NCBI GenBank assembly: GCA_002368175.1
Contig: AP018172.1
Coordinates: 5,149,001 to 5,213,000 of the forward strand
Length of the DNA stretch: 64,000 nt
Origin: Calothrix sp. NIES-2098
GTDB taxonomy: Bacteria; Cyanobacteriota; Cyanobacteriia; Cyanobacteriales; Nostocaceae
Direction: 5' to 3'
Every line of letters begins with the position of its first letter. Within the stretch, counting starts at the first letter, position 1. The position numbers and the translations under genes are program-made. The notes under the pieces are model-generated. The model did not search any database, had not been told where the DNA came from, and worked only from the letters and a program-made list of their open reading frames with translations. This document shows, piece after piece, positions 52,456-61,757 of the stretch.

Positions 52456-52800
52456 ATGGTGGATCAGGATTGTAAAAAAAACTTTTATTCTAGCATATTA
52501 CGGGTTAAAAATCATCACGTTTTCTTGAATAGTCTTCATGCTTTTCAGTGTTTTTTCGTAATATGTCTTGTTACAATATCAATGTTAAATCTAAGATTTG
52601 TACTTAACATGTATGAATCTCTTACCTTAAAAGTCATGAAGTCTCTAGCTGGAACAGCCTTTAGTCAAGGAGCAAAAGCAGATAGACGAACTAGTTCACG
52701 ATTAAAAAGATTGTCAATTTTTATACTTAAACTTAAATCCGAATCTGATTTACAGAAAGATAAAGTAAGGTCTAAGCTAAGGAAATTCTTTAGAAAGTAG
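52456..52800 (+). CDS. Uncharacterised small basic protein
   Basis: The 114-residue frame starts at ATG 52456. It has a hydrophobic segment near residues 27-50 (LHAFQCFFVICLVTISMLNL) and a very basic C-terminus (KDKVRSKLRKFFRK). The N-terminal part may not be translated; an internal ATG at about residue 52 would give a compact basic protein. A strong terminator 15 bases after the stop supports a real transcript. Confidence 0.5.
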   Translation: MVDQDCKKNFYSSILRVKNHHVFLNSLHAFQCFFVICLVTISMLNLRFVLNMYESLTLKVMKSLAGTAFSQGAKADRRTSSRLKRLSIFILKLKSESDLQKDKVRSKLRKFFRK

Positions 52801-52814
52801 GTGATTTAAACAAT

Positions 52815-52850
52815 AGCTCCTATCAGTTGTAATGATTGGTAGGAGCTTTT
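52815..52850 (+). terminator. Rho-independent terminator
   Basis: AGCTCCTATCA pairs with TGGTAGGAGCT (11 pairs, one G-T) and is followed by TTTT. It ends the small basic protein's transcript. Confidence 0.8.
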
Positions 52851-52884
52851 ATGTGGTGCGACTCATCAATGCACTATAAACTAT

Positions 52885-53832
52885 TCAGTTAAAAGAATCT
52901 AACTTTGAAATCAAAATTTTTAAAACAGTTAAGCATTCATAAATCTTCCTATTTCCAGAAAATTGACTTTGTTTTTTAATTAAAAATTCTTCAGCTTTTT
53001 TTAGATATTCTAAAGTACGTCGGTCTAACAGTTTTATGGTTTTAAACTTTCTTTTAAAACATTCTATACGATATTTTTCAATTTCTTCATCAGTTATTTC
53101 AATTTCAATATCATCAAAAGATTCATAATTTCTCTCATTTCTCTCAGGTAGTCTTGTTGCTTTATGATTTATTTCATCTTTCCCAGTTAGAATTTTTTCT
53201 TCGCTATATAGATAATCAAATTTAAAATATTCAACAACTTCGTCAGCTATTTCATTTAGAGTATATTTACCATTATATAGATCATCTCTATCTAAATAAT
53301 AAAGATCATGTCTATGTTTTTCAGTATCATTCCAGGTAGCCAAATCATCAGCTTCTATCTGTGCTATATAACCTAATGCTTTATCTTCAATATATTTGTT
53401 AATGACTCGTGAAATCCAACTAACCTTTGTATCATTATCATAATGAATAGCGCAATCTAATAAAGCACAATTTTGTTTACTGATTGTTATATAAGTAATG
53501 GAGCGTTTTAGTAGATAACGGTCTGATAAAGTAGGTGGTAATGGACTAATATGTAATTCAACTAGAGGTTGTTTATATGAAGTTAAAGCTTTCATACCTC
53601 TATCAACAACAATTTTTCCCCATTCACTAAATGAAATATTACGTGATTGAGCATCTTTTTTAGCTAAATCTAAATAATATTCTCTATTACAATCTATCCA
53701 GTCACACAAATATTCTGTTATAATTCTTTTTTCATTATCACCACTTGATTCGAGAAACTTATCAATAAGTTGGTAATAATCAATTGGCAGACAGTAATAG
53801 CCTAGATGGTATTTAATACTCACAGATATCAC
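52885..53832 (-). CDS. Uncharacterised accessory protein, 315 residues
   Basis: The frame starts with GTG at 53832 (a second GTG lies at 53823) and no family is recognised. The protein is soluble, rich in Lys, Glu, Tyr and Ile, with many helices. A central stretch SYKQPLVELHISPLPPTLSD and a Tyr/Asp-rich segment (RHDLYYLDRDDLYNGKYTL) stand out. It is very AT-rich, unlike flanking core genes, and lies in a tRNA-bounded patch, both signs of horizontal origin. Confidence 0.6.
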   Translation of the reverse strand: MISVSIKYHLGYYCLPIDYYQLIDKFLESSGDNEKRIITEYLCDWIDCNREYYLDLAKKDAQSRNISFSEWGKIVVDRGMKALTSYKQPLVELHISPLPPTLSDRYLLKRSITYITISKQNCALLDCAIHYDNDTKVSWISRVINKYIEDKALGYIAQIEADDLATWNDTEKHRHDLYYLDRDDLYNGKYTLNEIADEVVEYFKFDYLYSEEKILTGKDEINHKATRLPERNERNYESFDDIEIEITDEEIEKYRIECFKRKFKTIKLLDRRTLEYLKKAEEFLIKKQSQFSGNRKIYECLTVLKILISKLDSFN

Positions 53833-53933
53833 CTATTCAAATTTACACAAATGCTCAAAGTATTAAATTTATAAATATTTTGAGCTTATATTTCTTTTTT
53901 CTTACTATGCAGAGATTGCCAAACCAGTACCTA

Positions 53934-54128
53934 TTAAATAAGAATTTCGATTACTCTAATCACCCTACCTTCCAGCACTTCAACATTAACTCTCTTAATA
54001 CCTACTTTTTGCGATGCAGCATATCCAGCACCATCTCTTTTCACTACACAAAATTGATAACCTTTACCCTCAACATATTTTCTAGCGTCATCTTCTTCTC
54101 TTCCTTCTATATTTGCGCTATTTATCAT
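53934..54128 (-). CDS. Small protein resembling peptidase inhibitor I78/potato inhibitor I fold
   Basis: ATG 54128 is preceded by AGGAGAG at ideal spacing, which decides the start against an upstream in-frame ATG. The 64 residues start MINSANIEGREEDDARKYVE. They contain YQFCVVKRDGAGYAASQ, then KRVNVEVLEGRVIRVIEI, which resembles the loop-and-strand pattern of I78-type inhibitors (binding loop followed by R-x-N-V-x-V and G-x-I/V-x-x-V). The assignment is tentative. Confidence 0.55.
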   Translation of the reverse strand: MINSANIEGREEDDARKYVEGKGYQFCVVKRDGAGYAASQKVGIKRVNVEVLEGRVIRVIEILI

Positions 54129-54803
54129 AATTTCTCTCCTATTTCCATAAAGTATTGGTCTTATAGTACCCATTCCAAAAATATAAGTTCTAAGGTTTTG
54201 AAAATTTGCTAAGGAGGTACGACCGAGCAATTAGGCTGAACAGCATTGCCTCTCAAAACCAAAGCACCGCAAGTAGTTTCTAGCTACTAAAGTCTTTTCA
54301 TTTCTTGTTTCTGTTTAATAAAAAGGGTTTTTACAGCCAAAAGAAGCACGTAATACTGCAAATGTACCCTGAGTACTTAAAGCTATGCTCAATAGTATGA
54401 TATGTGACTTATATAGGGCTTTTATAGTTATTAAGTACTAGCCGCATTATAAAAAGCTATTGTTTAAAAGTTAACTCACCATTTGTCATAAGGTAAGCTT
54501 CAGCACATATATAGGAATACTGACTGCTACAAACCTCTATAACAGGTCATATGTTGCTTTAGGTTGTATTACCTGAGACTGAAAATAGAGGCATTAGAGG
54601 AAGCCATATAAGGGCTTCTTATCTAAATGGTTATAAATCTATAAAGGAAGTTTTTATATAATAAAATTTTATTAAATAAACTTAGTCTGATAAACAATTC
54701 TGTTATGCAACTTCTATGCAACTTCATTGACGCAAAGCGATACTGATAGAGGACAGCCAATTTATGCAAATTGTTAAAACTATTGGTTTTTCGTTCTTTA
54801 AAA
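54129..54803. other. Intergenic stretch before the tRNA pair
   Basis: About 675 AT-rich bases. Near 54600-54625 GAAGCC...GGCTTC can form a short hairpin. I see no coding frame or family-like remnant. Confidence 0.4.
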
Positions 54804-54875
54804 AGCCCGTGACGAGGATTGAACTCGTGACCTCACCCTTACCAAGGGTGTGCTCTACCACTGAGCCACACGGGC
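54804..54875 (-). tRNA. tRNA-Thr(GGU)
   Basis: On the minus strand GCCCGTG pairs with CACGGGC, the D-arm is GCTC-AGTGGTA-GAGC and the anticodon loop TTGGTAA gives GGU. The T-arm is CGAGTTCAATCCTCG and the discriminator is T. CCA is not encoded. Confidence 0.95.
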
Positions 54876-54960
54876 AAAATTGAACTTTTGCTTTTAGTTA
54901 AGAGTTATAATGCTGCGAAATCTACCATTTACTCAGCGATTATAACTCATAACTGCGAAG

Positions 54961-55046
54961 TGGTGGGCCGGGCTGGATTTGAACCAGCGTAGGCGTAAAC
55001 CAACGGATTTACAGTCCGTCTCCATTAACCACTCGGACACCGACCC
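54961..55046 (-). tRNA. tRNA-Tyr(GUA), CCA encoded
   Basis: A class II tRNA with a long variable arm. Acceptor GGGTCGG pairs with CCGGCCC (one G-T), the anticodon loop CTGTAAA gives GUA, the T-arm is CTGGTTCAAATCCAG and the discriminator is A. CCA is present in the DNA at 54961-54963. Confidence 0.95.
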
Positions 55047-55118
55047 ATTTGTCTCACGATTTACAATCTTAACAGCAAGTTTTAGAAATCGCAAGGGGTT
55101 TTGAAAAATTATTTTGTA

Positions 55119-55148
55119 GAAACCGAGTTTTTTAGGAAACTCGGTTTC
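55119..55148 (-). terminator. Hairpin terminator of the ABC exporter gene
   Basis: GAAACCGAGTTT and AAACTCGGTTTC form a perfect 12-bp stem with a 6-base loop, only 6 bases beyond the stop codon at 55155. Confidence 0.7.
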
Positions 55149-55154
55149 CCTCGC

Positions 55155-56975
55155 CTAACTCAGAAGTTCACCTGTTTCTTGCAAGGAATGCAAGCGGCGG
55201 TAAATACCCTCGTGGCGCAAAAGTTCATCGTGGCTACCGACTTCCACAATTCTTCCTCGATCTAGAACGACAATCTTGTCAGCCTCCCGCACTGTACTTA
55301 GACGGTGAGCAATGATGATTGTGGTGCGAGTTCCTTGAATCGATCGCATCGCTAATTGAATAGAACGTTCAGACTCGTAATCTAGGCTGGAGGTAGCTTC
55401 GTCGAAAACTAGCACGTCTGGTTCTACCAGCAACGCTCTCGCAATTCCCAAGCGCTGTCTTTGTCCACCAGATAATCTCACACCACGTTCGCCGACAACG
55501 GTGTAATAACCTTGGGGTAGGTTTTGTACTACTTCATCGACTCTGGCAATCTTACAGGCTTCCTGAACCTGCTCAAAAGTGGCGTTTGGTCTGCCATAGG
55601 TAAGATTGTCTAACAATGTGCCGTTGAAGACATCGACTTCTTGGTGAACGATCGCTAATCTTCTTCTGTAATTACCTACATCCAAGGTGCGAATATCTTG
55701 ACCATCAATCAGAATTTGACCTGATTGGGGTTCAAAATACCGCAGCAATAGCTTCACAAAAGTAGACTTACCAGAACCAGAACGACCAACTAACGCTACT
55801 GTTTGGTACGGTTCAATCAATAAGTTGATATCTTCTAAAACTAGACGGTTGGCATCATACCCAAAACTTACGTGAGATAACTCTATTTTTCCAGTAAATT
55901 GATAAGGTGATGCTGCCTGATTTTCTACGTTTAATAAACCATCTGCATCAGATCCAACTGGCTCTTGCAAAAATTCGTGAAACCGGAGCATCGAAGAATA
56001 ACGACGGGCAAAAACTTCTGCCAGGTTACTGATAGGTTCCAATTCAGCATAAGCCATGCTAGAAAGAGTTAAGGTCATGACAAAATGACCAAGGGAAATC
56101 TTACCGCCGACGGTTGCTGCTAAAGTTAAACCCAGGATGGTAAACACACAAAATTGAATTAAAGCTTTCTGCCAAGTCAGCAGGTTAATATAACCTTTAT
56201 GGATGCGATAATCAACTACTGTTAGCTCTCGATCTAATCGTTGTTTTTGCCGCTTTAGTTCTTTTGCTTCTGTAGCAAATGCTTTCACGGTTTTGATATT
56301 AGTGATCAGCTCGGAAGTACGACTTTCGGTGTTTTCCATGTACTTATCCAAACGGCTTTCGTACCAAATCAGCCGTTTTAAATCTCTCAAAGTAAAGCTG
56401 AGAATAATTACAAAGGAAATGAGATATAAAGTTGCAATCCGCCAATCAATTAACAAGATGATCGCGAAAATTCCCAGAACTCGCATTAGTTTGGGAATTA
56501 ACTGTCCGGCAATTTCAGGATATGTCCACGTGTGGTTTGCAACACCTCTTGCTACTCTACCAGCAATACGCCCAGGATTATTTTCATCATAAAATTCTAG
56601 TGGGAGAGTAAGAATTTTCGCGATGGCTGCTTGGCTTTTTTCTCGACGTGCTCTTAATGGTATATCCCAGTGAAACCAATTAGTTAACCAAGGTTGTGTT
56701 GGCGCTTTGACAACGGTGACAATAAAAATGATGCCCAGTAAGACACCCAAGGATAAGTGTTGATTAACTGGGTAATTAATGAGGCTAGAAAAAGTTGCGA
56801 TCGCACTTTCCAATGGTTTGTCTAACGGTTGACCAGACAAGACATTTAAAATTTGTCCAATGGCATAAGGTACAACCAAATCAATAATTTCGTAAATGCT
56901 GGATGCTGCAATACTGAATATACTCAGCCCCCAGTAGGGACGAAAATAATGTAAAATATCTCGAAATTTGGCCAT
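55155..56975 (-). CDS. ABC exporter half-transporter (MsbA-like)
   Basis: The 606-residue protein fuses a six-helix type IV membrane domain (about 15-315) to an ATPase with Walker A GRSGSGKST near residue 396. LSGGQRQRLGIARAL, VLVFDEATSSLD and the H-loop IIIAHRLST are all intact. It should work as a homodimer exporting lipids, glycolipids or drugs. Nothing nearby reveals the substrate; in this group of organisms such exporters can serve heterocyst envelope assembly, but that is not shown here. Confidence 0.92.
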   Translation of the reverse strand: MAKFRDILHYFRPYWGLSIFSIAASSIYEIIDLVVPYAIGQILNVLSGQPLDKPLESAIATFSSLINYPVNQHLSLGVLLGIIFIVTVVKAPTQPWLTNWFHWDIPLRARREKSQAAIAKILTLPLEFYDENNPGRIAGRVARGVANHTWTYPEIAGQLIPKLMRVLGIFAIILLIDWRIATLYLISFVIILSFTLRDLKRLIWYESRLDKYMENTESRTSELITNIKTVKAFATEAKELKRQKQRLDRELTVVDYRIHKGYINLLTWQKALIQFCVFTILGLTLAATVGGKISLGHFVMTLTLSSMAYAELEPISNLAEVFARRYSSMLRFHEFLQEPVGSDADGLLNVENQAASPYQFTGKIELSHVSFGYDANRLVLEDINLLIEPYQTVALVGRSGSGKSTFVKLLLRYFEPQSGQILIDGQDIRTLDVGNYRRRLAIVHQEVDVFNGTLLDNLTYGRPNATFEQVQEACKIARVDEVVQNLPQGYYTVVGERGVRLSGGQRQRLGIARALLVEPDVLVFDEATSSLDYESERSIQLAMRSIQGTRTTIIIAHRLSTVREADKIVVLDRGRIVEVGSHDELLRHEGIYRRLHSLQETGELLS

Positions 56976-57070
56976 GATGCACTCTTTCCCAGAGCCTATG
57001 CTTTGAGCTTGGAATCTTTATACTACATACGTATTACATTGTAGTCAAGCTCTATCGCTCCAAATCATCC

Positions 57071-57859
57071 TTAGGGAGTAGTTAGCAATTGCGAAGGAAA
57101 AAATTCTAGGCGATAGCGATAAAGCGCAACGGGTTTAGAGCCTGCTGTAAAGTAATCTGGATCTTGAGGTGAAAGGTAAACCGCAGTAACTTGATCCGCT
57201 TCTATGGCTGGATGAGATGTAGAAAGTTGGTGGTAGGCTGTTGTAGATTCTACAGTGTTGAAATAAGGGCGAGAACCACCTTTAAACAGTTGTTGAAACA
57301 CTTCTGTGGTGATGAATTTTCCATCGGAAGTAGTTTCTGTGGCGCGTGCGGTAACAACAGAAACTAGTTGCCGTTCTCCACGTAATAAAGTAATTTGGCG
57401 ATTAGGCGAATTGGGATCTACTTTTACAGATAGCACAGTTTCATCTCCTAAATAAGCCCGTGCCAAATTCAAGCTATTAAAAGCTCTATCAGCTATTAAA
57501 ATGTTTGCTTTGTTATCTATCTTAGGGAGGATTTTTAATCCAGATGTAGGCAATTTTTCGGGAATAAATCTGACTAAAAAACTTATAGGTTGATTTAGTT
57601 GTTTGCGGTTCGCTTCAAATCCAGGTGTAACTATATCTGGTGCTAAAGGTGCAACTAAATCTACTAATTTACTTGTAACCTGCCAATTACCTGCCATCCA
57701 CTGAGGATAAGCTAAATCTCCTGAAGCCGATTGCAAGTCCCTTATTTTTTCCCATTGTGGAAAATTAGCCAACTTTTGAGACAATTCCCCCGCAGTTGCA
57801 TTCCCATTCCACCCAAATAGCAACAAAGCCATCAAACACAAATGCCAAATCACCTTCAT
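57071..57859 (-). CDS. Exported conserved protein shared with plastids (DUF6816-like)
   Basis: ATG 57859 gives 262 residues with a clean signal peptide (VIWHLCLMALLLFGWNGNATAG); the upstream TTG at 57883 would lengthen it needlessly. The mature part has PQWMAGNWQVTSKLVDLVAP and VRFIPEKLPTSGLKI, then RAYLGDETVLSVKVDPNSPN and ETTSDGKFITTEVFQQLFKG. I believe this is the DUF6816 type found in cyanobacteria and chloroplasts, but could not verify it. A lumen or periplasm location is inferred. Confidence 0.65.
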   Translation of the reverse strand: MKVIWHLCLMALLLFGWNGNATAGELSQKLANFPQWEKIRDLQSASGDLAYPQWMAGNWQVTSKLVDLVAPLAPDIVTPGFEANRKQLNQPISFLVRFIPEKLPTSGLKILPKIDNKANILIADRAFNSLNLARAYLGDETVLSVKVDPNSPNRQITLLRGERQLVSVVTARATETTSDGKFITTEVFQQLFKGGSRPYFNTVESTTAYHQLSTSHPAIEADQVTAVYLSPQDPDYFTAGSKPVALYRYRLEFFPSQLLTTP

Positions 57860-58415
57860 CGCCAGCAATTTATTGTTTAACAAGTAAAAATTTATCTATA
57901 GAACTATTGTGTTGCATTTTTTTGACAGTGCCAATTTGAGATTTTGTAAAAATTTACCACGAAGGTAAACTCTCAAGTCATCAATCTAAAATCCTGTTAG
58001 TAGTAGGCTCAAATGGCAAAAATGCAAGCAAGTATCAATCATCAGTTTTCAGACAAGTCACTATGCATATAGTTAAGCAATTTATCTAGTATTATGTAAT
58101 ACATAAATTTATGTACAAAAAAATAATGAATTACTGTTTGAAAAGTAAATTAATAATAGTGTACAATCCGTTAAAATACTGATCGACTAATTTTCGGGTG
58201 CAGAATACCTGGTGCAATTGCTTTGTGAATTGCATCATTGCTGAAAATATTTACTACCAAAATTCTCAAAGCAGACTAGAACTACTGATGTGCTTCCAGA
58301 ATATATTTGCACTCTTGATATCAGTGTGGGCAATTCCTATTGTTTTCACGCTTATAGAAGGCAGCTCTTTTATTATCCCAACGACTAGAGAAGTATTATC
58401 CTTGCGGAGGTTGAG
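57860..58415. other. Intergenic region upstream of the GTPase module
   Basis: About 550 bases without a convincing gene. An 84-codon GTG-started frame at 58198-58452 overlaps the GTPase start and looks spurious. TTGCGGAGGTTGAG at 58400-58413 is a strong Shine-Dalgarno sequence for the GTPase. Confidence 0.45.
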
Positions 58416-58955
58416 ATGGAAATCCTACGCATTGCGATCGCAGGTAGCGTAGGTGCAGGGAAAACGAGCTTTATTCGCAATATCAGTGAAATTGAGGTCG
58501 TTGATACCGATAAAAGAAGCACAGATGAAATAGCGCTATTCAAGGATAAAACCACGGTAGCGTTGGATTTTGGGCTGCTTACCATAGTACCTAATCAATT
58601 ACTTTACCTTTACGGCACACCAGGACAACCCAGATTTGACTTTATGTGGGACATCCTGATTCGCCAGGTTCAAGCTTGCATCGTACTTGTAGATGCGCAC
58701 CGCCCAGAACATTTACACTATGTAACTCAGATTCTCAACTTTTTTAACCAAAGGGTGCAAATTCCCATACTGATCGGGCTAACTCATATGGATTGTCCGA
58801 ATGCGGGGAAACCAGAAGATATTGCGATCGCTTTAGGATTGCATAATTCAAATAAAAAATCACCCCTCATCGTTGTGAATCCTACTCAAAAAGCTTCAAT
58901 TATTGAGGCTTTAAAGGTACTTATCTCCGAAATGGTAAAACCTTCAATATTGTAG
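58416..58955 (+). CDS. Small Ras-like GTPase (MglA-type)
   Basis: The 179-residue protein has a P-loop GSVGAGKTSFIRN (about residues 8-20), a G3-region variant LYGTPGQPRFDF and the G4-like motif GLTHMDCPNAG. The T-P-G-Q in place of D-x-x-G is normal in this bacterial family. It is followed closely by a roadblock/LC7 protein and a V4R-type protein, the pairing known for MglA-MglB switches controlling polarity and motility. GGAGG directly precedes the ATG. Confidence 0.85.
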   Translation: MEILRIAIAGSVGAGKTSFIRNISEIEVVDTDKRSTDEIALFKDKTTVALDFGLLTIVPNQLLYLYGTPGQPRFDFMWDILIRQVQACIVLVDAHRPEHLHYVTQILNFFNQRVQIPILIGLTHMDCPNAGKPEDIAIALGLHNSNKKSPLIVVNPTQKASIIEALKVLISEMVKPSIL

Positions 58956-59110
58956 TCAGCAGATAAGCCTCAATGCATTTGGGCAATATCCTCAAGCTAC
59001 TTCCAAGGAAATTTAGCCAAATGTTTGTGAATGGCAAAACCGCAAATTTGCCAATAGATTCCCAGACAAACGATCGCCAATTTTTACCAACAATTATTCA
59101 GGAAAAACCC

Positions 59111-59479
59111 ATGATTAACATTTCAATGTTACAACAGGTTTTACAAGAATTTGTTAGCGGCACACCTAATATTCAAGGTGCAGCTTTAGTCAGCCCTGAC
59201 GGTTTAGCGTTAGCTTCGGTACTACCTGCTGAGATGGATGAAGACCGGACTGCGGCTATGTCAGCAGCTATGCTTTCCTTAGGCGAACGTATAGGTAGTG
59301 AATTAGTTCGCGGGACTATCGATCGGATTGTGGTTGAAGGTGAAAAAGGCTTTGGGATTGTAGTTAGTTGTGGCCCCGATGCTGTTTTATTAGTGTTAGC
59401 TAACGCTGCTGTTAAACAAGGCTTATTATTTCTTGAAGTTAAACGCGCCGTTGCTCAAATTGCGCCTTTAATGGCTTAG
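59111..59479 (+). CDS. Roadblock/LC7-domain protein (MglB-like)
   Basis: I chose ATG 59111, after CAGGAAAAACCC, giving 122 residues and the usual MINISMLQQVLQEFV start. The frame is open upstream to ATG 58973, which would add 46 unlikely residues. The roadblock fold is visible: IQGAALVSPDGLALASVLP, AAMLSLGERIGSELVRGTID, KGFGIVVSCGPDAVLLVLAN. Such proteins dimerise and regulate the adjacent GTPase, often as a GAP or scaffold. Confidence 0.85.
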   Translation: MINISMLQQVLQEFVSGTPNIQGAALVSPDGLALASVLPAEMDEDRTAAMSAAMLSLGERIGSELVRGTIDRIVVEGEKGFGIVVSCGPDAVLLVLANAAVKQGLLFLEVKRAVAQIAPLMA

Positions 59480-59588
59480 TTAATCAATTTTGTATTTGGA
59501 ATTTTAGATGGAAAAATCTCAAATTCTGTCAATAGATTTTTGACTTTGAAATCTGGATATTTGTGAAAATTGTGGAGAATAATTGTTA

Positions 59589-60062
59589 ATGTTGCGTCCT
59601 ACTTTAGGAGATTTTAGCAGTATTGTCTGTTTTAAAGCAGCAATTGCGGGTATGGAAGAAGCCTTAGGGGAAAAAGCCACTGCGATCGCTTTGACTGCGG
59701 CTGGTCGTACTCGTGGTAAACACCTAGCACAAGAATTAGGCTTAGTAAACACAAGCTTGTCTTTAGATGATGTAGTCTATAAACTCGGATTAGCTTTAGG
59801 AAAAGATGGTACACGCTTGTGTATTATTGAGCAAGTCCAGCAAGAAGGCGATGTTATCAAGATTCTTACCTCAGAAACTTTATGCTGTGCTGGAGAAGCT
59901 CAAGGTTCTAACCGTAAATGTACTTATACATTAGGTGCTATTTGGGGAGCGCTTGAACTGGCATTTGGTAAGCGTTTTGTAGGCAAACATACGGAATCTG
60001 TGCTACATGGTAGTAGTCATGATGTATTTGAGTTTACTGAATTGAGTTGCAATAAAAAATGA
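59589..60062 (+). CDS. V4R-like small-molecule-sensing domain protein
   Basis: ATG 59589 gives 157 residues. The C-terminal half has the Cys-bearing V4R signature (SETLCCAGEAQGSNRKC, then TLGAIWGALELAFGKRF). V4R domains bind hydrophobic ligands or metals and occur with regulators and vesicle-type proteins. Third gene of the GTPase-roadblock module, separated by 109 bases. Its role as sensor or scaffold for the switch is inference. Confidence 0.75.
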   Translation: MLRPTLGDFSSIVCFKAAIAGMEEALGEKATAIALTAAGRTRGKHLAQELGLVNTSLSLDDVVYKLGLALGKDGTRLCIIEQVQQEGDVIKILTSETLCCAGEAQGSNRKCTYTLGAIWGALELAFGKRFVGKHTESVLHGSSHDVFEFTELSCNKK

Positions 60063-60104
60063 AGTAGCGCATGAGGATTTATGCGCTATACCCAATTCCC
60101 TTGC

Positions 60105-60509
60105 TTAAATTTCGGCTGGTAAAGGTTCCCAAACTTCTCCATACTTATCTTTAAGAGCCTGCCAAGTTTCCACCTGGCCTGGTTCATATTCTCCTGGCTT
60201 ACCCCATTGCAGGAAGAAACTTAAAGCAGGCTCCTGTTTCTCATCCAAAAACCGGATAGCATAAGTTGTAAAGTTACCTCTTTTCGCTTCGCCCGTTTCA
60301 AATTTCACTTGTGTAATTTTGTCCATATTCAAGTGAAACTCAAAATCTTCAGCGTGCATATTTGCATATTTACCCTTGGGTATTTCTGCATAAAATAGTT
60401 TTTCTACCTTGCTTCTTACTTCTAAGACACCAGCGCTGCTAGTGACTATTAAACGCAAAGTTCCTAAGTTTTCGCAAGCTGTTAAAAATTCTTTTAATGT
60501 TGTGGTCAT
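60105..60509 (-). CDS. Conserved protein resembling heme-utilisation ChuX/HutX fold
   Basis: ATG 60509 gives 134 residues (MTTTLKEFLTACENLGTLRL). The pattern FHLNMDKITQVKFETGEA and YAIRFLDEKQEPALSFFLQW resembles the ChuX/HutX/HemS repeat, which binds heme. It is followed by EYEPGQVETWQALKDKYGEVW. A short-repeat tract lies upstream. The heme link is tentative. It is downstream of phoH on the same strand. Confidence 0.6.
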   Translation of the reverse strand: MTTTLKEFLTACENLGTLRLIVTSSAGVLEVRSKVEKLFYAEIPKGKYANMHAEDFEFHLNMDKITQVKFETGEAKRGNFTTYAIRFLDEKQEPALSFFLQWGKPGEYEPGQVETWQALKDKYGEVWEPLPAEI

Positions 60510-60568
60510 TTGTAATTTGTCCTTTGTCATCTGTCATTTGTTCTTGGAGATTAACCAATGATTCTTGA

Positions 60569-61522
60569 TTATTTCTCGTATTGTTCGTATGCAGCGACGA
60601 TGCGCTGAACTAGGGGATGACGCACGACATCTTTTTGAGAGAATTCACAAAAAGCAATGCCTTCAACGTTTTTGAGAACGTGTAAAGCTACTGCTAAACC
60701 TGATTGTTGGTTTAGGGGTAAATCAGTTTGTGTCATGTCACCTGTAATTACCATACGCGAACGGAAGCCCAAACGAGTCAAAACCATTTTGATTTGAGCA
60801 GGTGTGGTATTTTGGGCTTCATCAACAATGACAAAAGCGTTATTTAGGGTGCGTCCCCGCATATAAGCTAGTGGTGCAACTTCAATTACACCACGTTCCA
60901 TTAAATTGGGCACTTTTTCTGGATCGATGAATTCATTGATCGCATCGTAAAGTGGGCGGAGATAGGGATTAACTTTCTGCTGTAAATCTCCAGGTAAAAA
61001 ACCGAGTTTTTCGCCAGCTTCAACGGCAGGACGAGTTAAAATCAGCTTTTCAAATTGGTTGGCGAGGAGTGCTTGGACAGCGACAACAACAGCGAGAAAT
61101 GTCTTACCAGTTCCCGCAGGCCCGGTGCAGAAAATTAGGTCGCGCTTGCGTAGAACATCGATATACTGTCGTTGTCGAAAGGTTTTGGCACGGATTTCTT
61201 CACCGCGTCGAGTTCTGGCGAGGATATCTCGCTGTAAATCTTGCAGTTCCCCTTCTCGATGCGTATCTAGGGCTTGACGAGCTGTGGAAATGTCGGCACT
61301 AGAGATAGTGTTACCTTTAATCCAGATGTCTTCAAGCGATCGCACTAATCGCGAAGCTAGATCGATTTGCTTTGGTGTGCCGGAAATATGTAAGTCCTGT
61401 CCGCGTAGTACTAAGCTAGCCCCTGTTTGCTGGGATAGGAGTTTGAGGTTTTCTTCTCCATCGCCAGCTAGAGCGATCGCGCTGGGAATATTCGGCAGCT
61501 CAATTTTCAACGACTCTGCCAT
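60569..61522 (-). CDS. phoH: PhoH family ATPase
   Basis: The 317-residue protein has an N-terminal KH-like segment (about 20-75) and a P-loop ATPase of the PhoH family: FCTGPAGTGKTFLAVVVAV, RPAVEAGEKLGFLPGDLQQK, FVIVDEAQNTTPAQIKMVLT and ITGDMTQTDLP. PhoH proteins act in RNA metabolism and are commonly near rpsP, KH and ffh genes in cyanobacteria, as here. Confidence 0.95.
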   Translation of the reverse strand: MAESLKIELPNIPSAIALAGDGEENLKLLSQQTGASLVLRGQDLHISGTPKQIDLASRLVRSLEDIWIKGNTISSADISTARQALDTHREGELQDLQRDILARTRRGEEIRAKTFRQRQYIDVLRKRDLIFCTGPAGTGKTFLAVVVAVQALLANQFEKLILTRPAVEAGEKLGFLPGDLQQKVNPYLRPLYDAINEFIDPEKVPNLMERGVIEVAPLAYMRGRTLNNAFVIVDEAQNTTPAQIKMVLTRLGFRSRMVITGDMTQTDLPLNQQSGLAVALHVLKNVEGIAFCEFSQKDVVRHPLVQRIVAAYEQYEK

Positions 61523-61636
61523 AGTAATTTTTTAATATATAAGAAGTATTTAGAATATTTCAGCAAAATTATGAAAAATTTTCTTGTTGAACTATGCTTT
61601 TAATTTATTTGTGCCCCTATACTCGCCTTCAGGGGA

Positions 61637-61670
61637 AAAGTAGAGACACGAGCGATCGCATCTCTACTTT
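61637..61670 (-). terminator. Probable terminator after rpsU
   Basis: AAAGTAGAGA and TCTCTACTTT form a perfect 10-bp stem with a HIP1-containing loop. On the minus strand it is followed by TTTTCCCC-like sequence. It lies about 90 bases beyond the rpsU stop. Confidence 0.5.
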
Positions 61671-61757
61671 GTTTAGGTTTGCTCTCAAAATAGTTTCAAA
61701 CCTAAGATTGCCCAATTAATACAAGTTAACCGCATTCATCAAAGACACTACTATAAC

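Noticed and set aside
58198..58452. 84-residue GTG-started ORF upstream of the GTPase
   Set aside because: Overlaps the well-supported GTPase start in another frame and lacks conserved features.
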